This document shows, piece by piece, positions 18,105 through 25,683 of a stretch of DNA of 52,472 nucleotides (the stretch's first letter is position 1; each line of letters begins with the position of its first letter). Source of the stretch: Erysipelotrichaceae bacterium RD49 (lineage in GTDB: Bacteria; Bacillota_I; Bacilli_A; Erysipelotrichales; Erysipelotrichaceae); assembly GCA_015233825.1 (NCBI GenBank), contig JADGIS010000002.1:1-52472 (forward strand), in the 5' to 3' direction. A program made the position numbers and the translations under genes. The notes under the pieces were generated by a model. It was given only the letters and a program-made list of their open reading frames with translations. It ran no database searches and was not told where the DNA came from.

Positions 18105-18983
18105 ATGTACGAACTTCATCAAGTTTCAGATCACTGCTATTTCATTCAATCGCCGGCCAAAATCGGTCTGGTCCAGATCAACGACAAAGAAGTTATTCTG
18201 ATCGACAGCGGCAATGACCAGGAGGCGGGACGAAAAGTCCGCAAGCTGCTCGATGCCAAGGGCTGGACGCTCAAAGCGATCTACAATACCCATTCGAACG
18301 CCGACCATATTGGTGGAAATAAATATTTGCATACCCAGACTAACTGTGACATTTATGCGCCGGGAATCGAACAAGCCTTTACGGCTTTTCCTCTGCTGGA
18401 GCCTTCATTTTTGTATGGCGGTTATCCGCCAAAAGAGCTGCGTCATAAGTTTTTGATGGCCAAACCAAGTCCTGCCAAGCTGCTCAGCCAAAAGAGTCTG
18501 CCAGAGCAGCTGGAACTCATCCCGCTTCCTGGCCATTTCTTTGACATGGTCGGCTTTAAAACCGATGAGCAGATCATCTATCTGGCAGATTGCCTTTCCA
18601 GCAAAGAAACATTAGCCAAATACCAGATTGGCTTTATCTATGATGTGGCCGCCTACCTGGATACGCTTGAAAAAGTCAAAACCCTCAAAGCCAAACTCTT
18701 TATCCCTGCCCACGCTGCACCAACCGACAACATCGAAGAACTCGCCCAATATAATATCGACCAAGTCAACAAAATTGCTGATCATATCGTTGAACTTTGC
18801 CAGACGCCCAAGACCTTTGAAACCTTGCTTGGCCAGCTTTTTACCGACTATGATCTGATCATGAATTTTGAGCAATACGCTCTGGTAGGCAGCACTGTGC
18901 GTTCTTACCTTTCCTGGCTCCAGGCGTGCGGCAGAATCCAGGCTGCTTTTGAAAACAACCAGCTGCTGTATAGAACGATTTGA
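18105..18983 (+). CDS. MBL-fold metallo-hydrolase
   Basis: A 292-residue metallo-beta-lactamase-fold hydrolase, probably cytoplasmic, substrate unknown. The metal-binding motif reads THSNADHIGG (residues about 65-74), where the second His of the usual HxHxDH is Asn. Later ligands are visible in LPGHFFDMVGF (His), YLADCLS (Asp) and FIPAHAAP (His). The first 190 residues cover the MBL core; the C-terminal 90 residues are helical and may resemble a winged-helix tail. A GAGG ribosome binding site lies about seven bases before the ATG. It follows the XRE-cupin regulator gene. Confidence 0.88.
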   Translation: MYELHQVSDHCYFIQSPAKIGLVQINDKEVILIDSGNDQEAGRKVRKLLDAKGWTLKAIYNTHSNADHIGGNKYLHTQTNCDIYAPGIEQAFTAFPLLEPSFLYGGYPPKELRHKFLMAKPSPAKLLSQKSLPEQLELIPLPGHFFDMVGFKTDEQIIYLADCLSSKETLAKYQIGFIYDVAAYLDTLEKVKTLKAKLFIPAHAAPTDNIEELAQYNIDQVNKIADHIVELCQTPKTFETLLGQLFTDYDLIMNFEQYALVGSTVRSYLSWLQACGRIQAAFENNQLLYRTI

Positions 18984-19347
18984 TTGGTTTGGGACCCCGT
19001 TTTGAGAATCAAATCCTTGAAAACAAATCGAGTTCACCTACAAAACGTCCGAATGCAATCATGGAAGGTAAAAGCTCAGCTTTGAAATCCATTCGACATT
19101 GTCGAAAAACAATCAAATTTGCTTTGGATCCAATACCAATGGACTGTGCATTTCCTGGTTTAAATTCGATCGAAAGCGTTTGCGTTTACTGTATTGAGAT
19201 GACTATTTTTTATCTTTTGCTAAGAGCGGATCCATAAAAAGCGGCCTCTTTTGCCATGATTTGCGCAATTCCCGCCATCGACATCCGGATTTTCTTTTAA
19301 AAATACGCCAATTTCCACCTCTCAATCTCCAGAAGAGCAATCTGTCT
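18984..19347. other. intergenic stretch before the small RNA gene
   Basis: About 360 bases between the MBL gene and the promoter at 19348. No gene or clear terminator was recognised. Confidence 0.45.
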
Positions 19348-19375
19348 TTGTCAAGAATTTGTTTCGTTATATAAT
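19348..19375 (+). promoter_or_regulatory. promoter of the small RNA gene
   Basis: TTGTCA (19348-19353), 16 bases, perfect TATAAT (19370-19375). It is among the best-matching promoters in the window, yet no open reading frame follows it. Confidence 0.75.
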
Positions 19376-19381
19376 GATTCT

Positions 19382-19504
19382 GCCCGGGTAACCGGACAAA
19401 CCTCCTTTCTATTTTTTATGCTGAACCGCCGCTGATCATAAATGGCGGAGAAAGGTCATAAGACTTTTCGGAAAAAGGCACTGTGACGTCCAGTGTCTTT
19501 TTTT
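19382..19504 (+). ncRNA. candidate small regulatory RNA with anti-Shine-Dalgarno segment
   Basis: A predicted transcript of about 123 bases between a strong promoter and a terminator, with no coding frame. Structures in order: CCGG-GTAA-CCGG at the 5' end; the pyrimidine stretch ACCTCCTTTCTA (19400-19411), identical to the 3' end of Bacillota 16S rRNA; hairpin CCGCC/GGCGG (19426-19430/19444-19448); hairpin GAAAGGTC/GACTTTTC (19450-19457/19462-19469). The terminator is GGCACTG/CAGTGTC (19477-19483/19491-19497) with a T run. CCTTTCT could also pair with AGAAAGG (19449-19455), giving an alternative fold that hides the anti-SD segment. It does not match 6S, SRP or tmRNA features that I know. The 5' end is inferred. 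Confidence 0.6.
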
Positions 19505-19572
19505 CTTGCCCAAGTAAACTCGTCAATGGGCAGCCCATCCCTTTCTTCCAGGTCCTGCTTTACCACAATTTA

Positions 19573-19595
19573 AAAGGCCGCACCGAAGTGCGGCC
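19573..19595 (-). terminator. terminator of the esterase gene
   Basis: GGCCGCAC (19576-19583) pairs with GTGCGGCC (19588-19595) around CGAA; four T follow on the minus strand. It lies 56 bases past the stop of the 247-residue hydrolase gene. Confidence 0.8.
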
Positions 19596-19650
19596 AAGAA
19601 TTCGTCTGCCCAATAGACCGGGGGCTGATTGGAAATGTGGGATCAATCCC

Positions 19651-20394
19651 TTAAACCATCTCTGGCAAGTAGGTCATGATCTGCTTTTCCCAGCTTGGCC
19701 AGTCATGCGGCGTATCCTCACCCCAGAAGTAGGTAGGAATCTGAATTCCTTTTTGATAGAACAAATCCGCCAGACGGCGCAGGTCATGGGCCGTTTCGTT
19801 TTCCCAAGCCCCTAAGCCAACAACAAGCCTGGCATCATTGGCATTGTACTTTTGAATATAGGGATGATTGGGATCCATATTGGGAAGATAAGCCAATGGG
19901 CTGTTTTGATAGAAATTGCCATCAAAGTTATTGTCGTAAATATAAGGGGACATATCGTAAACCCCGGACAAAGCAAGCAGCTTGGTAAAGCGGTCTGGAA
20001 AGCGTAAAAAGAAATTCAAAGCGTGGGTAGCACCCATGCTTGCACCCATAATCATCATCGGCTCATCATTGGGTTTTCCAGCTTTCGCCAATGCCGAAGG
20101 GATGAGTTCATTCATCACATAGTTGACCCAGTTTTCCTGCTGCGCCATGCGCCAGTCGCTGCGCCCATGAGACGACCAGGTTTCTTTGTCCACCGTGTCG
20201 ACAACTACAAACTGAATGCGACCTTGGTCAATCAGATCCTGCATCAGTTCAAACATTTTGCGGTCTTCCCACTCAAAGAAACGGCCATCCTGACAAGGAA
20301 CAATCAAACAGAGAATTCCATCATGACCATACATTTTGAACTCCATATCTCGATTGAGATATTGAGAATACTCTTTAAAATAACGTCCTTCCAT
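19651..20394 (-). CDS. esterase-D-like alpha/beta hydrolase
   Basis: A 247-residue alpha/beta hydrolase of the putative-esterase family. The nucleophile elbow is GASMGATHAL (Ser near residue 118), and the catalytic His is in DTPHDWPSW near the C terminus. Typical family segments are WNYVMNEL-like helices after the active-site loop and FLRFPDRFTKLLALSGVYDM. No signal peptide is present, so it is probably cytoplasmic. The substrate is not predictable. GGAAAGG precedes the ATG. It is a single gene with its own terminator, divergent from typA. Confidence 0.85.
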   Translation of the reverse strand: MEGRYFKEYSQYLNRDMEFKMYGHDGILCLIVPCQDGRFFEWEDRKMFELMQDLIDQGRIQFVVVDTVDKETWSSHGRSDWRMAQQENWVNYVMNELIPSALAKAGKPNDEPMMIMGASMGATHALNFFLRFPDRFTKLLALSGVYDMSPYIYDNNFDGNFYQNSPLAYLPNMDPNHPYIQKYNANDARLVVGLGAWENETAHDLRRLADLFYQKGIQIPTYFWGEDTPHDWPSWEKQIMTYLPEMV

Positions 20395-20509
20395 AAGTCA
20401 AACCTTTCCTTTCCTTGAAACTTTTTCTATTTTGTCACATTTTGTCAAAGAAAAAAATTCGCCATCCTGGATTCGTAAGAGTTTACCGGGATTTGTCGTG
20501 TCTAGTGGT

Positions 20510-20538
20510 TTGAATTTAGCGGGGGTCAAGACTATAAT
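20510..20538 (+). promoter_or_regulatory. typA promoter
   Basis: TTGAAT (20510-20515), 17 bases, perfect TATAAT (20533-20538), 30 bases before the typA start codon. Confidence 0.7.
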
Positions 20539-20568
20539 TCCCTTGACTTTGAATGAAATGAGGTTCCA

Positions 20569-22413
20569 ATGTCAGATAAAGAAAAGATTGTCAATATCGC
20601 AGTAATCGCCCATGTTGATGCGGGAAAGAGCACCTTGGTAGACGCTTTTTTAAGACAGAGTGATGTCTTTCGCGACAACGAAGAAGTCGTTGACTGCGTC
20701 ATGGATTCCAATGATCTTGAACGAGAACGCGGAATCACGATTTACTCCAAGAACTGTTCCGTCATCCACGATGGCGTAAAAATTAACATTGTCGATACAC
20801 CGGGCCACGCTGACTTCTCAAGTGAAGTCGAGCGGATCATGGGCACGGTGGATACCGTTATTCTTTTGGTCGATGCCAGTGAAGGTCCAATGCCGCAGAC
20901 ACGTTTTGTCTTGTCCAAAGCCCTTGAAATTGGTTTGAAGCCCATTCTCCTGATTAACAAAATCGACAAAAAAGACCAGCGCGCTCAGGAAGTGGTTGAT
21001 GAAGTCTACGATTTATTCCTGGATTTGAACGCGACCGATGAGCAGCTGGATTTCCCGATTTTGTATGGAATTGCCCGCGAAGGCATCGTTCAATATGATC
21101 TGGATACACCTTCCAATAACATTGAGCCGCTGTTCCAGACGATTTTAGACCGCACTGAACCGTACCCGGATCTGGACGATGAACCAGCCCAGATGCAGGT
21201 TTCCGCCCTGGCTTACGATGATTATATTGGCCGTTTGGGAATCGGCCGCATTAAACGCGGCGTATTGCGCAAAGGCGACAGCTATATCCGCACCAACAAT
21301 GATGGACTGGAGAAAAAAGAAACTATCTCCAATTTATTCGTTTATAAAGGACTTTCCCGCACACCTGTTAAAGAGGCGCATAGCGGGGATATCGTTGTAG
21401 TAGCAGGTATGCCGGATGTCTCTATTGGAGATACGATTTGCGATCCTGAATGCATTGAAGCACTGCCTCATATTCCGATTGAAGAACCAACTTTGTCGAT
21501 GAACTTCCACGTCAACAAATCACCGTTTGCCGGCCGCTCTGGTAAATATGTCACCAGCCGCAACATCAAAGAACGGTTAGAAAAAGAGCTGGAAGTCAAT
21601 GTTGGTTTAAAAGTTGAACCAACAGAAAGCGCCGACTGCTTTAAGGTTTCCGGCCGCGGTGAACTTCATATTTCGATCCTGATCGAAAATATGCGCCGTG
21701 AAGGCTATGAACTTGCGATTTCCAAGCCAGAAGTCATTTTGCACCGCGATGAAAACGGCCAGAAGGTTGAACCTGTGGAAGAAGTTGTCTGCATTGCCCC
21801 CGAACAGTATTCCGGCACGATCATCAATAAACTGACTTTGCGCAAAGGCACCATGATCAACATGGATGAAGAAAACGGCTACGTCAAACTGACCTATACT
21901 GCCCCAACCCGCGGCTTGCTTGGCTTCCGTAATGAATTCATCAATGATACCCATGGTGAAGGAACCCTGCTGCGCCGTGTATCCGGCTATACGCCTTATA
22001 CCGGTGAAATTCCCCAGCGTATGTTAGGGGCTATGATTTCAACGGAAACCGGAAGTGCGATGACTTATGCGTTATGGAATCTGCAGGAACGGGGTTCTTT
22101 ATTCATTTCCCCGCAGACTGATGTCTATGAAGGCATGATCATCGGTGAATCTGCCCGCAACATCGATATGGATGTCAACCCGCTTAAAAACAAGAAACTG
22201 ACGGCCATCCGTTCTTCCGGTCGTGATGAAGCCATGCTGCTTACCCCGCCCCGCATCTTCTCGTTAGAAGAAGCTTTGGAATGGATCAATGATGATGAAC
22301 TGGTTGAAGTGACCCCTGAAACCATCCGCCTGCGCAAAAAAGGTCTGACACCACAGGACCGCCGGGCACTGTACCGCGAAAAGATGTCCGCAGCTGCCAA
22401 AGAAAACGACTAA
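20569..22413 (+). CDS. typA: translational GTPase TypA/BipA
   Basis: A 614-residue ribosome-associated GTPase of the EF-G/LepA superfamily, involved in ribosome assembly and stress or low-temperature growth in other bacteria. G-domain motifs are intact: AHVDAGKST (P-loop, residues about 14-22), RERGITI (switch I), DTPGHADF (switch II) and NKIDKKD. A beta-barrel domain follows (about 200-300), then EF-G-like domains III and V and the BipA-specific C-terminal domain ([10 protein letters not shown] ... [26 protein letters not shown]). The ribosome binding site is weak (ATGAGG). It is a single gene bounded by a clear promoter and terminator. Confidence 0.97.
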   Translation: MSDKEKIVNIAVIAHVDAGKSTLVDAFLRQSDVFRDNEEVVDCVMDSNDLERERGITIYSKNCSVIHDGVKINIVDTPGHADFSSEVERIMGTVDTVILLVDASEGPMPQTRFVLSKALEIGLKPILLINKIDKKDQRAQEVVDEVYDLFLDLNATDEQLDFPILYGIAREGIVQYDLDTPSNNIEPLFQTILDRTEPYPDLDDEPAQMQVSALAYDDYIGRLGIGRIKRGVLRKGDSYIRTNNDGLEKKETISNLFVYKGLSRTPVKEAHSGDIVVVAGMPDVSIGDTICDPECIEALPHIPIEEPTLSMNFHVNKSPFAGRSGKYVTSRNIKERLEKELEVNVGLKVEPTESADCFKVSGRGELHISILIENMRREGYELAISKPEVILHRDENGQKVEPVEEVVCIAPEQYSGTIINKLTLRKGTMINMDEENGYVKLTYTAPTRGLLGFRNEFINDTHGEGTLLRRVSGYTPYTGEIPQRMLGAMISTETGSAMTYALWNLQERGSLFISPQTDVYEGMIIGESARNIDMDVNPLKNKKLTAIRSSGRDEAMLLTPPRIFSLEEALEWINDDELVEVTPETIRLRKKGLTPQDRRALYREKMSAAAKEND

Positions 22414-22422
22414 CGATTTTCT

Positions 22423-22449
22423 GCCTCATTCCCTTGAATGGGGCTTTTT
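22423..22449 (+). terminator. typA terminator
   Basis: A 9-bp stem (22423-22431 with 22436-22444, one G-T pair) around CCTT, followed by five T. Confidence 0.85.
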
Positions 22450-22707
22450 GCCTGTCTGCTGGCCGAGCTGGACTGCACAGGCTTGAAAAAGGGTGAAAAG
22501 CAAGTTTTGCAATCAAGTCAACTGGAGTGATGCTCTATTCACTCATTCTTGGCTGCTATACTCTTTTCGAATCTTACTGGTATTCTTTATTTTGTTTCAG
22601 TCAATCGATGTGAAATCCATTCTGCAAGAAAACAAGATCGACAGAACAATATCCAAACAGATTGAATTGAATCCATTCAATTATTGAAAGCGAGAACAAA
22701 CCGTATC

Positions 22708-23788
22708 ATGAATTACAATTTTCACCAGCATACCTTCCGCTGTAAGCATGCCGAACTTTGTTCGGATGAGGAATTTGTCAAAGCCTATTTAGTATTTGCT
22801 GATCAAATCATTTCGGCTTTATCTATCGTTGAAATCAGGATATTTGAAGTGATAAAGTGCAAGGGAAAAACCGGTTTTTGCCGAAAAAGCTTGCACTTTC
22901 AAAGATGATGCCGACCACCTGTTATATGGTGAAAATATGAATTTTGTATTTGTTTTTTAAAATTAAAATTCTTATATTGCTTTAGGTAAAGCGTTTATTC
23001 GTTTGGCGCTTTGGCATTACTATTGCGAAATTTACTCTTTTTAAACGATCTGACGAGTTTTCGAATTGATCAGCAAATACTATTTAGACAATGGGTTTGA
23101 AACCATTGCCTTTACCGATCACACTCCGCAAAATCACGTCATTGATCCCCGCCAGACTATCCGCATGGATTCTGACCAGCTCGAAGACTATCTGACAAGC
23201 ATTCATCATCTCAAAGATCAGTACAAAGACCAGATCAAGATTCATGTTGGCCTGGAAGTTGAATACCTGCCTGAACTCATGGGCTTTTATGACCGCATCA
23301 AAGACAGGCTGGATTTGATGATTCTTGGCCAGCATTTTGTTCGTCGGCCGGATGGCGAATTGATTGTTATGGGCAGTGAGAAGCTGACAGACCAGGATGT
23401 AGACCTCTATGCTGATCTGGTCGTTCAAGCTATGGATTTGGGCCTGGTTCGAATCGTGGCTCATCCGGATTACTATATGCTCAACCGAACGACCTTTGGT
23501 CCAGCCCAGCAAAAAGCTGCCCGCAAAATCTGTGAAGCTTCTTTACGCACTGGTATTCCTTTAGAAGTCAACCTGCTGCCGCCTTTTAAGCTCAACCATG
23601 GAAAGCTCAACCAAGTCACGTATCCTTGCAAAGCTTTCTGGCAGATCGCCGGCGAATATGGGGTGCCGGCGGTATACGGGCTGGACACCCACCACCTGCC
23701 GCAGATTGATGACGTTCAAGCCTCTATCCAAACCGCCCGCGAACTGCTTGGAACAGAGAATCTGGACAGGCTTCACTTTGTCTGCTGA
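22708..23788 (+). pseudogene. hisK: PHP-domain histidinol-phosphatase, interrupted by a MITE-like insertion
   Basis: A PHP-fold phosphoesterase, probably histidinol-phosphatase of histidine biosynthesis, split by a 289-bp insertion. The 5' part (MNYNFHQHTFRCKHA ... EEFVKAYL) ends at the left target duplication. The remainder (DNGFETIAFTDHTP ...) resumes after the right duplication. Removing the insert and one TATTTA restores a single in-frame protein of about 261 residues, normal for the family. Metal-site motifs are visible: HQH near the N terminus, TDHT, GLEVEY, GQHF, AHPDYY, EVN and GLDTHH. The 3' fragment has no ribosome binding site of its own, so function is probably lost. No other his genes are in the window. 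Confidence 0.88.
22792..23080. mobile_element. MITE-like non-autonomous transposable element
   Basis: A 289-bp element bounded by perfect 15-bp terminal inverted repeats, GTATTTGCTGATCAA (22792-22806) and its complement (23066-23080). It is flanked by a 6-bp direct repeat, TATTTA, at 22786-22791 and 23081-23086. It encodes no protein. Internally it has a 10-bp hairpin (AAAGTGCAAG 22854-22863 with CTTGCACTTT 22890-22899) enclosing the palindrome AAAAACCGGTTTTT (22866-22879). It must be mobilised by a transposase elsewhere; the parent family was not identified. Its position inside a conserved gene shows a recent insertion. Confidence 0.88.
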
Positions 23789-23864
23789 TTGAGAACGTTC
23801 ATGTTCAGCTTCTTTTGCAGACTCTTGGTGGATCCTGCTTTCAATTGAATCAGGCCGTCCATGA

Positions 23865-23900
23865 AAAAAGCAGACGAAGCGGCTTGCTCGTCTGCTTTTT
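23865..23900. terminator. bidirectional terminator
   Basis: A perfect 13-bp stem (23865-23877 with 23888-23900) including five A and five T at the ends. It separates the convergent PHP gene and the small gene at 23918. Confidence 0.9.
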
Positions 23901-23917
23901 GGGTTGTCCAATGTGCT

Positions 23918-24268
23918 TTATTCGCCATCTTCTGTACAGATAGTTGTCGTTGACTCAATCACAGGTTTTCCCTGTTCTTCCAGCCTCTTGACATCTAATG
24001 TGACAGCATCAACAGCTTCTGGTCCCCAGATTACATAGAAAGAGGCAGAGTGCTGCTGGATAATTTCCAAAGTACTGGCAATTGCCTTCCAGTTCTCACT
24101 GGCTGCCGGCCAGTGGAAGACCTCCGTGACTCTGACTTCAGGATCCGCATATAAAAAGCGCTTGATCTCAGGAAGAGTCTGCTTTGGCAGGTCATAAAAT
24201 GAGCACAGAAAATCAGCTGGATCTTGGTCAGGATGAATGGTTTGGGCATCAAGAATATAGGTTTGCAT
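23918..24268 (-). CDS. small hypothetical protein (116 aa)
   Basis: A 116-residue acidic soluble protein that I do not recognise (MQTYILDAQTIHPDQDPADF ... ending ICTEDGE). The layout loosely recalls barstar-like inhibitors but without clear motif identity. The preferred start is ATG 24268; the frame also opens at TTG 24286. Neither has a Shine-Dalgarno sequence. A perfect TATAAT lies on the minus strand at 24275-24280, placing the transcription start at or next to the ATG, as in leaderless mRNAs, but a -35 box is lacking. It ends at the strong terminator shared with the PHP gene. Confidence 0.6.
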   Translation of the reverse strand: MQTYILDAQTIHPDQDPADFLCSFYDLPKQTLPEIKRFLYADPEVRVTEVFHWPAASENWKAIASTLEIIQQHSASFYVIWGPEAVDAVTLDVKRLEEQGKPVIESTTTICTEDGE

Positions 24269-24483
24269 GACTAGATTATAGTCCAACGAAGGATGGATTT
24301 TGCTGGCTGGACCATTAAATCCATCTTGAACTGATCGTTGAGTTTAATTTGGCCAATACGGCACGAATATTCTGGTTCTCCTGGCAGGCGTAGAGGACAG
24401 ATTCTTTTCTTAGAACAGAAGTTTCCAAAGCCAATCCGGCCTCCCTTTTCCTACGGTCTCTGTCAATAGGTCATCCTCTTTTC

Positions 24484-25341
24484 TCAAGACAAAGAATGAC
24501 AGGAACACAAGTCGCAAAGAACCATTTCAAAGGCAGTTCCCTCTTCTTGAGGAACATGAAGTTTCTGGGTCATTTCCAGCGCTTTGCGCACGAATTCTCC
24601 CGCCTGTAAAGCCGCTTGATCCAGCGGCTTATTTTGCAGCAAAGCGCCTGTCAAGACCGCACAGAATAAATCGCCAGTTCCAGAGCGCATCTGGGCATTC
24701 TTTTTTGCTTCAAGCCATGCCGGCCTGCCATCACGCTCTAATGTGCAATCACAAATCAATTGGCCGTCTTCAATTCCCGAAATCACCACCTGGTTTGCTC
24801 CAAGTTCAATCAGTTTCGCAGCAATCCTTTCAATTTCCGCTCTTGAAAACTGCTCTTTCCAAGCTGTCTTGGTCAGAATGCAGGCTTCCGTCAGATTCGG
24901 CAGCAAAACATCCGCTCTACTGGCAAGCTGATGCATTCCGTTTTGCAATTCAGGTGTAATTGTCGGATAGGGTTTTCCATGGTCACCCATCACCGGATCC
25001 ACCACCAGCAAAGTCTTTGGTGTTTGAAAAAGATCTAAAAACCGCAGGACATGATGAACCTGTTTCTGGCTGGATAAAAAGCCAGTGACGATGGCATCGA
25101 CTTCCACTTCCTGTTTTTGCCATTCATCCATCATGCCGTCGAGATCTTCGGTAAGGTCTTTGAGATAAAAAGATGGATAGCCGGTGTGGTTGGACAAAAT
25201 ACAGGTGGGAAGCAGCAGACATTCCACCTGCATGACAGAAAGCACTGGCAGCTGCACGCTGAGCGAACAACGCCCAAGCCCAGAAAGGTCATTGATCAAT
25301 GCAGCTTTCTTTTGACGACAGGGTTTACTCATTTGACTCAT
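24484..25341 (-). CDS. pyridoxal/pyridoxamine kinase (PdxK/PdxY type)
   Basis: A 285-residue ribokinase-fold kinase that phosphorylates pyridoxal, pyridoxamine or pyridoxine in vitamin B6 salvage. Recognisable segments are LINDLSGLGRCSLSVQLPVLS near the N terminus, VDPVMGDHGKPYPTI (residues about 118-132), LLPNLTEA and the anion-hole/catalytic loop RSGTGDLFCAVL with its Asp. Length fits the family. The ATG at 25341 has AAGG five bases upstream, and behind that two tandem copies of an 11-base unit each carrying GGAGG. Downstream no strong terminator was seen. Confidence 0.9.
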   Translation of the reverse strand: MSQMSKPCRQKKAALINDLSGLGRCSLSVQLPVLSVMQVECLLLPTCILSNHTGYPSFYLKDLTEDLDGMMDEWQKQEVEVDAIVTGFLSSQKQVHHVLRFLDLFQTPKTLLVVDPVMGDHGKPYPTITPELQNGMHQLASRADVLLPNLTEACILTKTAWKEQFSRAEIERIAAKLIELGANQVVISGIEDGQLICDCTLERDGRPAWLEAKKNAQMRSGTGDLFCAVLTGALLQNKPLDQAALQAGEFVRKALEMTQKLHVPQEEGTAFEMVLCDLCSCHSLS

Positions 25342-25350
25342 ATTTTCCTT

Positions 25351-25372
25351 ATAACCTCCAGATAACCTCCAG
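25351..25372 (-). repeat. tandem 11-bp repeat carrying duplicated GGAGG
   Basis: ATAACCTCCAG occurs twice head to tail (25351-25361, 25362-25372). On the minus strand each unit reads CTGGAGGTTAT, placing two strong anti-16S matches 10-30 bases before the pyridoxal kinase start. Confidence 0.8.
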
Positions 25373-25575
25373 CGGGGATCTGCGCAAACAGCCTTCGTCC
25401 TCTTTGCACATCCCTCTTTCTTGAATTCATTGGCAGTATTGGCAGTTGTTTCTTTTCAAAGGGTCAGTGCTATTTTAGGCCTGGATCTTACTAACCATTT
25501 CTTGAATGAACATCCATCTTCTGGTTCTTCTCATCTTCCTTGAATCTTCATCCAATTTCTTTTCAATCCTTCGAC

Positions 25576-25627
25576 AAAAAAGCCGCCGATCTCCAACTCT
25601 GGATACAAGTTGAGAATCTGCGGCTTT
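25576..25627 (-). terminator. valS terminator
   Basis: AAAGCCGC (25579-25586) pairs with GCGGCTTT (25620-25627), with additional inner pairing CAACT/AGTTG. T residues follow on the minus strand. It lies about 60 bases past the valS stop. Confidence 0.8.
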
Positions 25628-25683
25628 GGGACTCAATCCATCTGGATGAATCCGGCCAGAATGAAACGCACTTTCAAAACAGA

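Noticed and set aside
19382-19504. 6S RNA, SRP RNA or a degenerate 16S rRNA end
   Set aside because: No long closing stem with a central bubble, no SRP apical sequence, and the 16S match stops after 12 bases.
23918-24268. Barstar-type nuclease inhibitor
   Set aside because: Length and acidity fit loosely, but the family's conserved positions could not be matched and no nuclease gene is adjacent.
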